Shown piece by piece: positions 17,240-25,440 of a stretch of DNA of 64,000 bases. Under the pieces are notes generated by a model. That model saw only the letters and a list, made by a program, of their open reading frames with translations, had not been told where the DNA came from and made no database searches. Position numbers and translations under genes: made by a program. Source of the stretch: Thermococcus sp. SY098 (GTDB taxonomy: Archaea; Methanobacteriota_B; Thermococci; Thermococcales; Thermococcaceae); assembly GCF_035621495.1 (NCBI RefSeq), contig NZ_CP141821.1, forward strand, positions 400,760 to 464,759. Reading direction: 5' to 3'. Every line of letters starts with the position of its first letter. The stretch's first letter is position 1.

Positions 17240-17600
17240 GATCAAAAATGTGATAAAATTAAACGGTATAATTAACATGATACGGAAGATCTCCTAACTG
17301 CAGGTTCTACTGAACTCCAATGATACTAAAAGACTTAACACTACGAGGTGGCAGATTTTAATTTAAAATCGGTAGATCTCTTCTGTATGCTCAAAACTGC
17401 CACATTTAAGAATAAAAGTTTTAAAAACAACGATGGTATCGTTACAAAAACATGCCCAATTAGGGGAGTATCCAGCACAAGACAAAGCATTTTGACTAAT
17501 ATCAATATAATACACAAAGCCTAAAAATTCGCAACTTTGTTCTATCCGCAGCAGTTTGCCTTAACTCTCAATAATTATAAGGATGATAAGCGTATAATCA
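17240..17600. other. AT-rich intergenic stretch with inverted repeats
   Basis: No gene or canonical RNA could be supported here. Three inverted repeats are visible: GATTTTAA-T-TTAAAATC near 17352-17368, an outer GTGGCAG ... CTGCCAC pair (about 17346 and 17398) enclosing it, and AACGAT-GGT-ATCGTT at 17429-17443. AGATCTC occurs twice about 87 bp apart. The stretch separates two highly expressed genes read away from each other (rbcL and histone). A regulatory role is possible but unproven. Confidence 0.5.
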
Positions 17601-17619
17601 GAGGAAAACGGCGTTTTTC

Positions 17620-17634
17620 CGAAAGGTTTATATA
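17620..17634 (+). promoter_or_regulatory. BRE/TATA promoter of the histone gene
   Basis: CGAAAGG followed directly by TTTATATA matches a strong Thermococcales core promoter. Initiation is expected about 25 bp downstream, giving a leader of roughly 38 nt with AAGGAGG before the histone ATG. Immediately upstream, GGAAAACG and CGTTTTTCC (17603-17620) form an imperfect inverted repeat abutting the BRE, a possible regulator site. Confidence 0.75.
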
Positions 17635-17695
17635 GGACTTCTTTCAAAGAATAAAATGCATATATTAGTAAAACAACTTTAAGGAGGTAGGGAAA

Positions 17696-17899
17696 ATGGC
17701 TGAGTTGCCAATTGCCCCGGTTGATAGATTGATTAGAAAGGCAGGTGCACAGAGAGTCAGCGAGGAGGCAGCCAAGCTCTTAGCCGAGCACCTCGAGGAG
17801 AAGGCTGTTGAGATCGCAAAGAAGGCTGTTGACCTCGCAAAGCACGCCGGCAGAAAGACAGTCAAGGCCGAAGACATCAAGCTCGCCATTAAGAGCTGA
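17696..17899 (+). CDS. archaeal histone
   Basis: A 67-residue archaeal histone-fold protein. [23 protein letters not shown] opens alpha-1, followed by the long central helix and the C-terminal [16 protein letters not shown]. The length and the RKTVKAEDI element match the HpyA/HMf group, which wraps DNA as dimers and larger stacks. A perfect AAGGAGGT precedes the ATG and codon choice is strongly biased (GCC, AAG, GAG), as expected for an abundant protein. Confidence 0.97.
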   Translation: MAELPIAPVDRLIRKAGAQRVSEEAAKLLAEHLEEKAVEIAKKAVDLAKHAGRKTVKAEDIKLAIKS

Positions 17900-17905
17900 A
17901 GCTCT

Positions 17906-17938
17906 TTCGTTTTTGGCTTTTCTAATTTTTGCTTTTCT
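17906..17938 (+). terminator. T-rich terminator after histone
   Basis: Several oligo-T runs (TTTCG, GTTTTTGGC, CTTTTCTAATTTTTGCTTTTC) follow the histone stop. Archaeal RNA polymerase terminates at such T-tracts without a hairpin. The stretch runs into the 3' end of the convergent phosphodiesterase gene. Confidence 0.55.
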
Positions 17939-18455
17939 ATGGATATTGCCATTGAGTTTTCCAAGGCTTGAAGATATTGAAATGGAGATTTCTATCTTTG
18001 ATCTCCGCAATTACAAAAGTCGGATCACTCCTCCTTGGCACCGTTGGAGAGCCGGGGTTTAAGAGAGCTATCTTTTTTCCCATGAATTCATAGACCTCGT
18101 AGAAGAACCTGTGAGTGTGTCCAAAGATCAAAATGTCAACCTCCATGTCAAGGGCTTTATACTTAAGCGTCTGGGTATCCAAGGAAAGAAACTGATGTCC
18201 ATGAATAATTCCAATTTTGAGTTCTTCCACTTCTAAGATTCTTTCTTCAGGAAAAATTAGCTCATCTAAGTTTCCTCTAACAGCAACAACAGGAGCAACA
18301 TTCTCCAAGACCTCTTTAACGCTTGGAGATGTTAAATCTCCAGCATGAATAATGAGCTCCACATTATCTTCTTGAAATTTTTCAAAAATTAGATTTGGGA
18401 GATAGGAGGTCTTATCTGGATAATGGGTATCACTTAAAATACCAATCCGAACCAT
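17937..18455 (-). CDS. YfcE/MJ0936-type metallophosphodiesterase
   Basis: A 172-residue calcineurin-like phosphoesterase. ILSDTHYP (residues 6-13), IHAGDL, VRGNLD, IIHGHQ and FGHTHR are the five metal-binding motifs in the right order, and LNPGSPTVPRR is the family's C-terminal signature. Homologues hydrolyse artificial phosphodiesters; the natural substrate is uncertain. The start codon lies in a 58-bp gap to tfb that contains box C/D-like motifs. Confidence 0.88.
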   Translation of the reverse strand: MVRIGILSDTHYPDKTSYLPNLIFEKFQEDNVELIIHAGDLTSPSVKEVLENVAPVVAVRGNLDELIFPEERILEVEELKIGIIHGHQFLSLDTQTLKYKALDMEVDILIFGHTHRFFYEVYEFMGKKIALLNPGSPTVPRRSDPTFVIAEIKDRNLHFNIFKPWKTQWQYP

Positions 18456-18513
18456 CGGCGAGGTCCCCTCTCATCATCAATCAGCGACGGGTTTGAATCC
18501 TCATCTGGTTCTG

Positions 18514-19434
18514 TTATAGGCTTAATCTTATGTTAAGTCTTTCTACAAGTTCCTTGTATCTGTTTCTCACAGTAACTTCAGTTACGTGAGCTACTTCAGC
18601 AACCTCTCTCTGAGTCTTTTTCTCTCCTTCAAGAACGCTCGCAATATATAATGCAGCGGCAGCAACCCCCATAGGACCTCTCCCGCTGGTAAGGCCAAGT
18701 TTAATGGCTTTTTGAAGTATCTTAACCGCCCTATTTTTTGTTCTTTCGCTCAAACCCAGCTGATCAGCAAATCTACTTACATAATCGATTGGACTCGTTG
18801 GAGTAAGCCTTAAATGAAGCTCCCTTGCTATAAATCTGTAGCTCCTGCCTATTTCCTTCTTGTCAACCCTCGCAACTTCTTCAATTTCATCTAAGGTTCT
18901 TGGGACTTTTGCCATTCTACATGCTGCATACAAACAGGCAGCTGTCACTCCTTCAATTGACCTCCCCCTTATGAGCCTTTCCATAACAGCTTTTCGATAA
19001 AGAGCAGCCGCCATCTCTTTGATATTTCTTGGAAGGCCCAGTTGGGATGCCATTCTATCCAATTCACTTAAAGCAAATGCCAGATTTCTCTCTGCAGCAT
19101 CACTGACCCTAATTCTCCTCTGCCATTTCCTAAGACGATACATTTTTGCCCTCATTGTACCGGAGATATCGTGACCATGAATGTCTTTGTTCTTCCAATC
19201 AATTGTGCTGGAAAGACCCTTATCATGAATCATCATTGTCATTGGAGCCCCAACTCTGCCCCTCTTCACCCTTTGATCGGCATCAAATGCTCTCCACTCT
19301 GGACCCGAATCAATTATGTTCTGAGCAACCACATAACCGCATGCTGTGCACACGATTTCTCCTCTTTCGGGGTCGTAGATAAGCCTAACTGACCCACAGA
19401 CAGGACATTTCTTAAAGTCTTCGGCAGAAATCAA
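18514..19434 (-). CDS. tfb: transcription initiation factor TFB
   Basis: A 306-residue TFIIB homologue. It has an N-terminal zinc ribbon ([24 protein letters not shown]), the B-finger region [12 protein letters not shown], and two cyclin repeats ([15 protein letters not shown] ... and [14 protein letters not shown] ...). A recognition helix near the end reads [12 protein letters not shown]. It bridges TBP/BRE DNA and RNA polymerase. I place the start at a TTG (19434), 4 nt after the gar1 stop, with GGAGGGGGTGA upstream. The longer ATG reading adds 38 Arg-rich residues that are just gar1 read out of frame. It is co-transcribed with gar1. Confidence 0.93.
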   Translation of the reverse strand: MISAEDFKKCPVCGSVRLIYDPERGEIVCTACGYVVAQNIIDSGPEWRAFDADQRVKRGRVGAPMTMMIHDKGLSSTIDWKNKDIHGHDISGTMRAKMYRLRKWQRRIRVSDAAERNLAFALSELDRMASQLGLPRNIKEMAAALYRKAVMERLIRGRSIEGVTAACLYAACRMAKVPRTLDEIEEVARVDKKEIGRSYRFIARELHLRLTPTSPIDYVSRFADQLGLSERTKNRAVKILQKAIKLGLTSGRGPMGVAAAALYIASVLEGEKKTQREVAEVAHVTEVTVRNRYKELVERLNIRLSL

Positions 19435-19438
19435 ACAA

Positions 19439-19741
19439 TCACCCCCTCCTTCTGGGGGCAGGGCGCTTTCTCTTGAATTTTTTTCCTTTCTTTTTCTGAG
19501 TCTCTTTCTTTCTCTTTCTCTCGTCAATGTAAAGAACCTGTCCAACATACTTCTCAGGAGCCTTTACCCTTGGCTTTACCGCTATATATGGCATCTTCAC
19601 TGGGCCAAATACATCCTTAACGATGCCCACAAGCTGAAGATCCTTATCCACAACTGGATCGTTTAATGATGGGATCCAATTAGAACGGAGTATCAGAAAA
19701 CCCTGCTTTGCATAATGAGAAACCCTACCTAAACGCTTCAT
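19439..19741 (-). CDS. gar1: H/ACA RNP protein Gar1
   Basis: A 100-residue Gar1. [20 protein letters not shown], the beta-barrel with [20 protein letters not shown], and a Lys/Arg-rich tail ([19 protein letters not shown]) are typical. It binds Cbf5 in H/ACA guide RNPs that make pseudouridine in rRNA. The start at 19741 is four bases after GGTGG. The gar1-tfb pairing is a known Thermococcales arrangement. Two identical core promoters precede it. Confidence 0.92.
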   Translation of the reverse strand: MKRLGRVSHYAKQGFLILRSNWIPSLNDPVVDKDLQLVGIVKDVFGPVKMPYIAVKPRVKAPEKYVGQVLYIDERKRKKETQKKKGKKFKRKRPAPRRRG

Positions 19742-19763
19742 AGCCCCACCCCGAACCAAAATC

Positions 19764-19801
19764 TTTTTAAATCTTTCGCTTTTTTATTTTTAAATCTTTC
19801 G
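19764..19801 (-). promoter_or_regulatory. tandem identical core promoters of gar1-tfb
   Basis: The 15-mer TTTTTAAATCTTTCG (plus strand) occurs at 19764-19778 and 19787-19801. On the minus strand each reads CGAAAGATTTAAAAA, that is a CGAAA BRE fused to a TTTAAAAA TATA box. The distal copy would give a leader of about 20 nt with the ribosome site; the proximal copy would start transcription almost at the ATG, giving leaderless mRNA. Confidence 0.65.
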
Positions 19802-19977
19802 TATTACCATTGTGAATTGGAAATTCGGACGAAAAAGTTTTAAGAAAGAAGGTTCATATCCAGTGGAATCTTATGTCGTATGGATGAAACTCTTTCTCGA
19901 ACAAAAACCTTCGCCCGTTAATCTTTTAAAGCAACCTCTATTTTAATAACAAAATGGTATTTTAAGGGGGTGATGGG

Positions 19978-21303
19978 ATGGCAGTTATAGAGGAAATTGC
20001 AAAGGTAAGCTTCGAGAGAGTAGGAAGTCATTCCCATATCAAAGGTCTCGGACTGGATGAAAATGGAAAGGCAAAGTTCATTGCAGATGGCATGGTCGGG
20101 CAGATTAAGGCAAGAGAAGCCGCTGGAATTGCAGTTAAGCTAATAAAGAAGGGCAAACTTGCTGGAAAGGGCATACTCCTTGTTGGGCCAACCGGAAGCG
20201 GAAAAACCGCAATCGCCATAGGTATTGCCAAAGAGCTTGGCGAAGATGTACCATTCGTTCAAATCTCTGGAAGTGAGATATACTCGGCTGAAATAAAGAA
20301 GACGGAATTCCTGAAACAGGCACTGAGGAGAGCTATAGGAGTTAGAATAAGTGAGGAGAGGAAGGTGTACGAAGGGAAGGTCGAAAGAATTGAAATCAGA
20401 AGAACACGACATCCCTTCAATCCATATGTTGAGATTCCGGAATCTGTGATACTGACGCTTAGAACAAAAGACGATGAAAAAACGATTAGGGCAGGAAGGG
20501 AGATTGCATACCAACTCCTCGATCTTGGAATTGAAGAGGGTGATGTAATCCAGATCGATGCAGAAAGTGGAAGAATTTCGAAAATCGGAACAACAAAGGA
20601 AGAAGAAGGAATCTTCCTAAAGAAAAAGGTTGAAATGCCAAGTGGTCCGGTGCTGAAAATTAAGGAGTTTACATATACGGTTACACTTCACGACCTGGAT
20701 GTTGTAAACGCAAGAGCCGGAGGAATATTTACCCTGATCTTTGGAGGGGGATTGGAGATAACAGACGAGGTCAGGGAAAGGGTTGATGAGACCGTTAAGG
20801 GATGGGTGGAAGAAGGGAAAGCCGTGCTCGTTCCGGGCGTATTGTTCATTGATGAGTGCCATATGCTTGATATAGAGGCATTTTCATTCCTTGCAAGAGC
20901 TATGGAAAGTGAGCTGGCACCGATTTTGATCCTTGCAACCAACAGGGGAAAGACAAAGATTAGAGGAACTGACATTGAAGCCCCCCATGGTATTCCAATT
21001 GACATGCTGGATAGACTGCTTATCATCAACACAGAACCTTACAAAAAAGATGAAATCAGAGAAATCGTGAAAATTAGAGCCAGAGAGGAAGGCATCGATA
21101 TAAGCGATGAAGCAATTGAGTACCTCGCAGAGCTCGGAGAAAAAACAAGTCTGAGGTATGCTGTTCAGTTGCTTGCCCCTTCAAGCATAATTGCCCAAGG
21201 ACAGAAAGTCAAAAAAGAGCACATAATGAAAGCACAGGAATACTTTGCTGACATAAAAAGAAGCATTAGTTATGTGGAGAAACTTGAGGGCATGCTCCGC
21301 TGA
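19978..21303 (+). CDS. TIP49/RuvBL-type AAA+ ATPase
   Basis: A 441-residue homologue of eukaryotic Pontin/Reptin. Walker A GPTGSGKT lies at about residue 70, Walker B LFIDECHML at about 289, and sensor-1 ILATNRG and the arginine-finger region MLDRLLII follow. An insertion domain (about 125-235) between Walker A and B is characteristic of TIP49. Eukaryotic members act in chromatin remodelling and box C/D snoRNP assembly; archaeal functions are little known. GGGGGTGAT precedes the ATG. It stands alone between gar1-tfb and the PIN gene. Confidence 0.9.
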   Translation: MAVIEEIAKVSFERVGSHSHIKGLGLDENGKAKFIADGMVGQIKAREAAGIAVKLIKKGKLAGKGILLVGPTGSGKTAIAIGIAKELGEDVPFVQISGSEIYSAEIKKTEFLKQALRRAIGVRISEERKVYEGKVERIEIRRTRHPFNPYVEIPESVILTLRTKDDEKTIRAGREIAYQLLDLGIEEGDVIQIDAESGRISKIGTTKEEEGIFLKKKVEMPSGPVLKIKEFTYTVTLHDLDVVNARAGGIFTLIFGGGLEITDEVRERVDETVKGWVEEGKAVLVPGVLFIDECHMLDIEAFSFLARAMESELAPILILATNRGKTKIRGTDIEAPHGIPIDMLDRLLIINTEPYKKDEIREIVKIRAREEGIDISDEAIEYLAELGEKTSLRYAVQLLAPSSIIAQGQKVKKEHIMKAQEYFADIKRSISYVEKLEGMLR

Positions 21304-22302
21304 CTACCTTTCTATTTTTAGTTCTTTCAGCTTCCTGCTGAGCTTTAGGTGGAATGTGAACTCATGGTAGATTGAGTTTTTTAAGAATTTCAGCTTAAGA
21401 TCGTTTAGCTTTACCTTTCCGCCAAATTCTCCAAAAATCAGGACATCTTCAACCCGTATTACACCAAACACCGCTGCAAGGTTAAAGAGCAGAGTTCTCA
21501 TCTGGTACGGAGTTGCATGATGAGTTGAAATCTTTTCATGAGGATACTCAAATAGGAAATATTCAACCCCTTCAAGCTCCGCTATGTCTGTCATCGCAAT
21601 ATCCGCTGTTAAAAGAACTACAAGGGAAGGCGTTTCTTTGTCGAACTGCTTAAGTGATTTAACAATAAGCTCATCATTAGTTCCCGACTCTTCGTGAACC
21701 CTTCTAACTTCTATTATCCTATCCTTTAATGCTTTAAATTCCTTAAGAGCAATATATGCGGCTTTTCTTGATTTTTTCATCCTCCTGTTGTGGAATTCAT
21801 CCAGAAGGTATGAGTTAGGGAGAATGCGTTTCAAAGCATTTATGTGCCCCAAATGGTACTTATAGTTCATTGACTGTTCAATTTCCCAGATAACAACATC
21901 AACCACTGCAAGCTCATACCTCTGGAGAGGGGTGTAAGAGGACACGAACCTGTGATAGAAAATATTCGTATCCAAAGCAAAGATAACTCTTTTGCTTAAG
22001 AGTGCATAGCTTTCCAGATGTTTTTCAAAATCGTCCAGATTGCTGTATTTTAGAATACCAGAAGCTAAAACGCACTCATGAAAATCTCTGTAGGTTGGGA
22101 GGTCGTGGAAACTGTCCTTTTTCTCTGACAGAATTCGAGAAAAATCCTCTGGCTGTGTCAAAGCCTCTATCTTGTATCCATACCCTTCTCTTCTGAACTT
22201 CAAAAGAGGAAAGTTCCCATAAAGTGGATATGAAACAACGGCATCGTCGGGAAGAAGGTTGAGCAGAATTTGAACTTCAGGCTTATCGACAATAATTTCC
22301 AC
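21304..22302 (-). CDS. PIN-domain ribonuclease of the CARF operon
   Basis: A 332-residue protein. The PIN core lies in the middle (about 105-260): FALDTNIF gives the first Asp, VVIWEIEQS the Glu, GTNDELIV the third acidic position and LLTADIAMTD the fourth. The N-terminal 100 residues and the beta-rich C-terminal 70 residues are of unknown type and could sense a partner or ligand. PIN domains are metal-dependent RNases. The GTG at 22302 is six bases after GGAGGG and two after the stop of the CARF-like gene, so the two are coupled. This pairing suggests a ligand-controlled RNase (see findings). Confidence 0.7.
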   Translation of the reverse strand: MEIIVDKPEVQILLNLLPDDAVVSYPLYGNFPLLKFRREGYGYKIEALTQPEDFSRILSEKKDSFHDLPTYRDFHECVLASGILKYSNLDDFEKHLESYALLSKRVIFALDTNIFYHRFVSSYTPLQRYELAVVDVVIWEIEQSMNYKYHLGHINALKRILPNSYLLDEFHNRRMKKSRKAAYIALKEFKALKDRIIEVRRVHEESGTNDELIVKSLKQFDKETPSLVVLLTADIAMTDIAELEGVEYFLFEYPHEKISTHHATPYQMRTLLFNLAAVFGVIRVEDVLIFGEFGGKVKLNDLKLKFLKNSIYHEFTFHLKLSRKLKELKIER

Positions 22303-22304
22303 CA

Positions 22305-22775
22305 CTATCCCTCCATAAAGTCCTCCAACTTTTGAGAATGGATGGGGATCATCATGTAAGGCCTGTTCGCAAACTGAAGATCTTTTTCTGCAAGGGCGAG
22401 GTAGAAAACATGATCAACCTTCAGCGGCACCCCATGAACAAGTGCTCCAGCCACTAATGCCTTCCTTCCAGAGGTTATGTCTATGGCTATTTCAAATCCT
22501 TTATCTTTAAGCTTTCTCAAAAGGCTCTCAACTTTTCTCCTTGCTTCTTTGAAGTTTGCCTCTTCTATGGTTATCACCTCAACCTTTGGTGAGAACCCAA
22601 AGGCAGCAGATATTATTTTAAGTGCCTCAACTGCAACTGGAATCTTGTCTTGATATATATCTTCAAGGAAAATGTAGATCTCATTGGGCTTGTACTTCTT
22701 CTCCATAACTACAGCGTAATATGCATTTATCATAGCCCATGTGGAACGACCGAGCATTGTTATATATGCCTTCAT
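22305..22775 (-). CDS. CARF-like sensor protein
   Basis: A 156-residue Rossmann-like protein matching the CARF pattern. The N-terminal strand-turn-helix reads AYITMLGRSTWAMINAYYAV, then EIYIFLED. The core DITSGRKALVAGALV corresponds to the D-x-T-G/S-G-x-K ligand-binding motif of CARF domains. CARF domains bind cyclic oligoadenylates and switch on attached nucleases. Here the domain stands alone and is immediately followed by a PIN gene. The start is at ATG 22775, or GTG 22781, with only a weak ribosome site. It follows the DUF2284 gene by 3-9 nt. Confidence 0.65.
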   Translation of the reverse strand: MKAYITMLGRSTWAMINAYYAVVMEKKYKPNEIYIFLEDIYQDKIPVAVEALKIISAAFGFSPKVEVITIEEANFKEARRKVESLLRKLKDKGFEIAIDITSGRKALVAGALVHGVPLKVDHVFYLALAEKDLQFANRPYMMIPIHSQKLEDFMEG

Positions 22776-22783
22776 TTTCACTC

Positions 22784-23245
22784 TTACTCTACTAATATCA
22801 ACCCATACAAAACACTTTCGCCAAAGTTCAGATCAACAATTTTGGAAAGCTCTATTCCTATAGCATCAATGGAGGGTCTTACCTTTGTTGGCATCCTGCA
22901 GTGTCCGCTCTTTTCAAACTCACACACCTCACAGAGATTGCAGTTTCCTGGAAAGAGAGCTAACACATAGGGATTCCCTTTTCTAAAAAGTTCCTCTTCT
23001 TTCTGAAGCAGATACAACAAGACTTTCCTCTTTTCTTCCTCAAAGTCCTCATAGTCAAGCTGGAACTTGAGCAGAAGGGCTTTCTTAAAATGCTTTATCC
23101 ATTCTTTACTTTCTTTCCAAGAAGGAGCATGTGGGGGGCACGAAGGGCTTTTACCATAAACTGGACAGGTTCTACATTTCCAGACGGGTCTGGGAGAGAC
23201 AACAATACTCCCAGTGTCTATTTCCTTTTCGTATATGATCTTCAT
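22784..23245 (-). CDS. DUF2284 metal-binding protein
   Basis: A 153-residue protein of the DUF2284 family of predicted metal-binding proteins. WKCRTCPVYGKSPSCPPHAPSW carries an N-terminal Cys group, and GNCNLCEVCEFEKSGHCRMP a second one with spacing suited to an Fe-S cluster. The ATG at 23245 has no clear ribosome site; an AT-rich element about 30 bp upstream may give a leaderless mRNA. It is first in the DUF2284-CARF-PIN operon. Its role is unknown. Confidence 0.75.
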   Translation of the reverse strand: MKIIYEKEIDTGSIVVSPRPVWKCRTCPVYGKSPSCPPHAPSWKESKEWIKHFKKALLLKFQLDYEDFEEEKRKVLLYLLQKEEELFRKGNPYVLALFPGNCNLCEVCEFEKSGHCRMPTKVRPSIDAIGIELSKIVDLNFGESVLYGLILVE

Positions 23246-23288
23246 GGTTATCAAAGAGAAAAAGAAATTTGAGGATAAAAACTTTGTC

Positions 23289-24011
23289 TCAATCCATCAG
23301 CCTGCCGCCGTTCACATCTATGAGCTCCCCAGTTATGTGGTCGTTCTCTAAGAGAAAAATCACAGCATGAGCGACATCTTCCGGCTTTGCTATCTCCCCA
23401 GTTAAGGAAAGCTTTCTGAGCTTCTCCTTTATTTCTGGAGGTATAAGCTCTGTATCAACCGGACCCGGTGCAACTGCATTCACCAAAATGTTTGGTGCTA
23501 AGTGTCTTGCTAAGTTAAAAGTTAGGGCTATAAGACCGCCTTTTGAAGCAGCATAGTGTGCCCCAACGGTTCCCCCGTTTTTTCCTGCGATTGATGCTAT
23601 GTTCACGATCTTCCCTTTTTTCATATATCTCAGAACCTCTTGGATAACCAGAAAAGCACCTTTTAGGTTTATGCTTATTACCTTATCCCACTCCTCTTCT
23701 GTTATCTCCATGGGGTTTATAGAATTTCCAAGAATGCCAGCATTGTTAACCAGGATGTCTATTCTGCCGAATTTTTTAATAACGCGTTCCACCATTTTTC
23801 TTACTTCTTCCTTGTTGCTTACATCAGCTTTTACAACCAGTGTTTCGACACCATATTCCTTACACAACTCTTCAGTTCTCTCTGCTTCCTCTTCATTGCG
23901 AACATAATTTATCACTACATTTGCCCCTTTTTGTGCCAATGCAACTGCTATTGCCCGCCCAATTCCCCTTGATGCTCCGGTAACAAGGGCAACCTTACCG
24001 GCAAGCTCCAT
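23289..24011 (-). CDS. short-chain dehydrogenase/reductase (FabG-like)
   Basis: A 240-residue classical SDR. TGASRGIGRAIA (about residue 12) binds the nucleotide, NNAGILG is the structural motif, S-x12-Y-x3-K is present (IASIAGKNGG then YAASKGG), and PGPVDT follows. N-terminal VINYVRNEEEAE suggests NADP preference because of the Arg. The start at 24011 has AAGGTGG upstream. The substrate is not determinable; fatty-acid synthesis is absent in archaea, so FabG activity itself is unlikely. Confidence 0.85.
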   Translation of the reverse strand: MELAGKVALVTGASRGIGRAIAVALAQKGANVVINYVRNEEEAERTEELCKEYGVETLVVKADVSNKEEVRKMVERVIKKFGRIDILVNNAGILGNSINPMEITEEEWDKVISINLKGAFLVIQEVLRYMKKGKIVNIASIAGKNGGTVGAHYAASKGGLIALTFNLARHLAPNILVNAVAPGPVDTELIPPEIKEKLRKLSLTGEIAKPEDVAHAVIFLLENDHITGELIDVNGGRLMD

Positions 24012-24102
24012 TTTTACCACCTTATAAATTTACGACATGGGGGTTAAAAATACTTGCTCAATTTCCGAAATATTTTTACGTTTAAAAAGTGAAAGAGGTA
24101 TC

Positions 24103-24645
24103 ATGAGGGAGCTACTTGTCCTGTTTATTTCAGCTTTTGTTTTGACATCGGGGTGTATAGGACATGGAGATGATAGGATGAGTCTTAAGGTGACTTCAGT
24201 TTTTAAGAACGGTGAGACAATTCCAAGCAGATACACTTGTGAAGGATTGGACATTAATCCGCCCCTAAAAATTGAAGACATCAGTGACAAAGCCGTCAGT
24301 ATTGCAATAATCGTTGACGATCCTGACGCCCCAATAGGGACTTTTGTCCACTGGGTTGCATGGAACATCCCTCCCGTCAAGGAAATACCCGAGGGTATAC
24401 CCAAAAAAGGCGTTGTCGAATCCCCAATATATGTTGTCCAAGGAAGGAATGATTTCGGGAGAATTGGATACAACGGTCCCTGTCCTCCTCGCGGACACGG
24501 GATTCACCATTACCACTTTAAGATCTACGTTCTTGACACCCAGCTGAATTTGAAGCCTGGGGCTACTAAGAGAGATCTGGAAAATGCCATAAAAGGACAT
24601 ATTATCCAATATGGCGAACTTATTGGTATTTACGAACGGAAATAA
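24103..24645 (+). CDS. PEBP (Raf kinase inhibitor-like) lipoprotein
   Basis: A 180-residue YbhB/YbcL-family protein with its own export signal: MRELLVLFISAFVLTSGC, ending in a lipobox (LTSGC), so it is probably lipid-anchored outside the cell. The mature part has the PEBP motifs DPDAPIGTFVHWVAWNIP and GYNGPCPPRGHGIHHYHFKIY. The start at 24103 follows AGAGGT; earlier in-frame residues lie in the promoter. PEBP proteins bind small phosphorylated ligands; the archaeal role is unknown. Confidence 0.85.
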   Translation: MRELLVLFISAFVLTSGCIGHGDDRMSLKVTSVFKNGETIPSRYTCEGLDINPPLKIEDISDKAVSIAIIVDDPDAPIGTFVHWVAWNIPPVKEIPEGIPKKGVVESPIYVVQGRNDFGRIGYNGPCPPRGHGIHHYHFKIYVLDTQLNLKPGATKRDLENAIKGHIIQYGELIGIYERK

Positions 24646-24652
24646 AAACGCT

Positions 24653-24677
24653 CTTTTTCTATTTTCGTTTTTCAGCT
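24653..24677 (+). terminator. T-rich terminator after the PEBP gene
   Basis: CTCTTTTTCTATTTTCGTTTTTC follows the stop codon within 10 nt. Three T-runs in succession match archaeal intrinsic termination. Confidence 0.5.
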
Positions 24678-24732
24678 TTGTTCCATAACATTTTTAACAA
24701 TCGAAGTTAGAATTAATTAGGGGGTGTTCTGC

Positions 24733-25440
24733 GTGGTAGAAAAGATTTCATACTTGATGGAACATTTTTCAAAGATCAAACCAGGAGAGATCGTTCTTAT
24801 AGAGTACACACCCGATTCATTTTACCCTATAGCGTTCTATGTCCTTGCTACATACTCATTGAAGCTTGGACTCCCTCTCCTAATCGATGATGTCTTAGAC
24901 ACACTACATCTTTATAAGACGTATCTCGATTTTGCAGGTCTGGATACGAATTTTTTATATAGTAAAGATGTCTTTGTGCTAAAAATTGGAGGACATAAAG
25001 AAGTTGGCAACGTGGTCTCTGAAATCAGACTTACCGGTGAGTTCTACATTCAGTATGAAAACTATAAGGCAGCTTTTGATTCAATACTGAGCCAGAGAGA
25101 TTTCTTTATAAACATAGTCCTTGGATTCGACAGGTTGACAGAGCTTTATCCTTCTTACCAGCGCTATCTGTTCCTTCTTACCCGAACACATTACCTCGGG
25201 AATAAACGAAGGACAGCCTTTTATTTTGTTAACAGAGAACTGTTAAAGAAAACACCTCTTGTGCTACCAATTTTTGAAGAGATATCAACAAGTGTCGTAA
25301 GACTTGAGAAAGAAAACAACACTACCCTGGTGACGTTTCTAAAGTCGCCCTATCCTTCACTTATTGGTTCCCAATTCGAATTCAGCACAGAGGAAATGCT
25401 GAACTACCTGAAGGAGGGACTTCAAGATGGAAGTTTTTGA
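24733..25440 (+). CDS. DUF257 protein (first of pair)
   Basis: A 235-residue member of DUF257, a family described from Pyrococcus and relatives. The common plan is visible in all three copies here: an N-terminal helix then PGEIVLIEYTPDS, LLIDDVLDTLHLYKTYL, VFVLKIGGHKEVGNVVSEI, VLGFDRL, GNKRRTAFYFVN and a C-terminal strand. This resembles a RecA/KaiC-like core without a P-loop. The GTG at 24733 is chosen because GGGGTG lies six bases upstream. Its stop overlaps the next DUF257 gene by 14 nt. Function unknown. Confidence 0.75.
   Translation: MVEKISYLMEHFSKIKPGEIVLIEYTPDSFYPIAFYVLATYSLKLGLPLLIDDVLDTLHLYKTYLDFAGLDTNFLYSKDVFVLKIGGHKEVGNVVSEIRLTGEFYIQYENYKAAFDSILSQRDFFINIVLGFDRLTELYPSYQRYLFLLTRTHYLGNKRRTAFYFVNRELLKKTPLVLPIFEEISTSVVRLEKENNTTLVTFLKSPYPSLIGSQFEFSTEEMLNYLKEGLQDGSF

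Noticed and set aside
17277-17345. Box C/D-like ATGATAC/CTGA motifs upstream of rbcL
   Set aside because: Boxes deviate from consensus and the final D box is missing.
17346-17405. Possible H/ACA RNA (GGCAG ... CTGCC followed by ACA)
   Set aside because: The inner hairpin is almost all A-T and would not be stable in a hyperthermophile, and no clear pseudouridine pocket is visible.
18485-18500. tRNA T-arm-like CGACGGGTTTGAATCC
   Set aside because: No acceptor, D or anticodon arm can be built around it.
18514-19548. Longer TFB reading from an upstream ATG (344 residues)
   Set aside because: The extra N-terminal part is gar1 read in another frame; length and a strong ribosome site favour the TTG at 19434.
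23289-24011. FabG of fatty-acid synthesis
   Set aside because: Archaea lack the type II fatty-acid pathway; only SDR family membership is supported.
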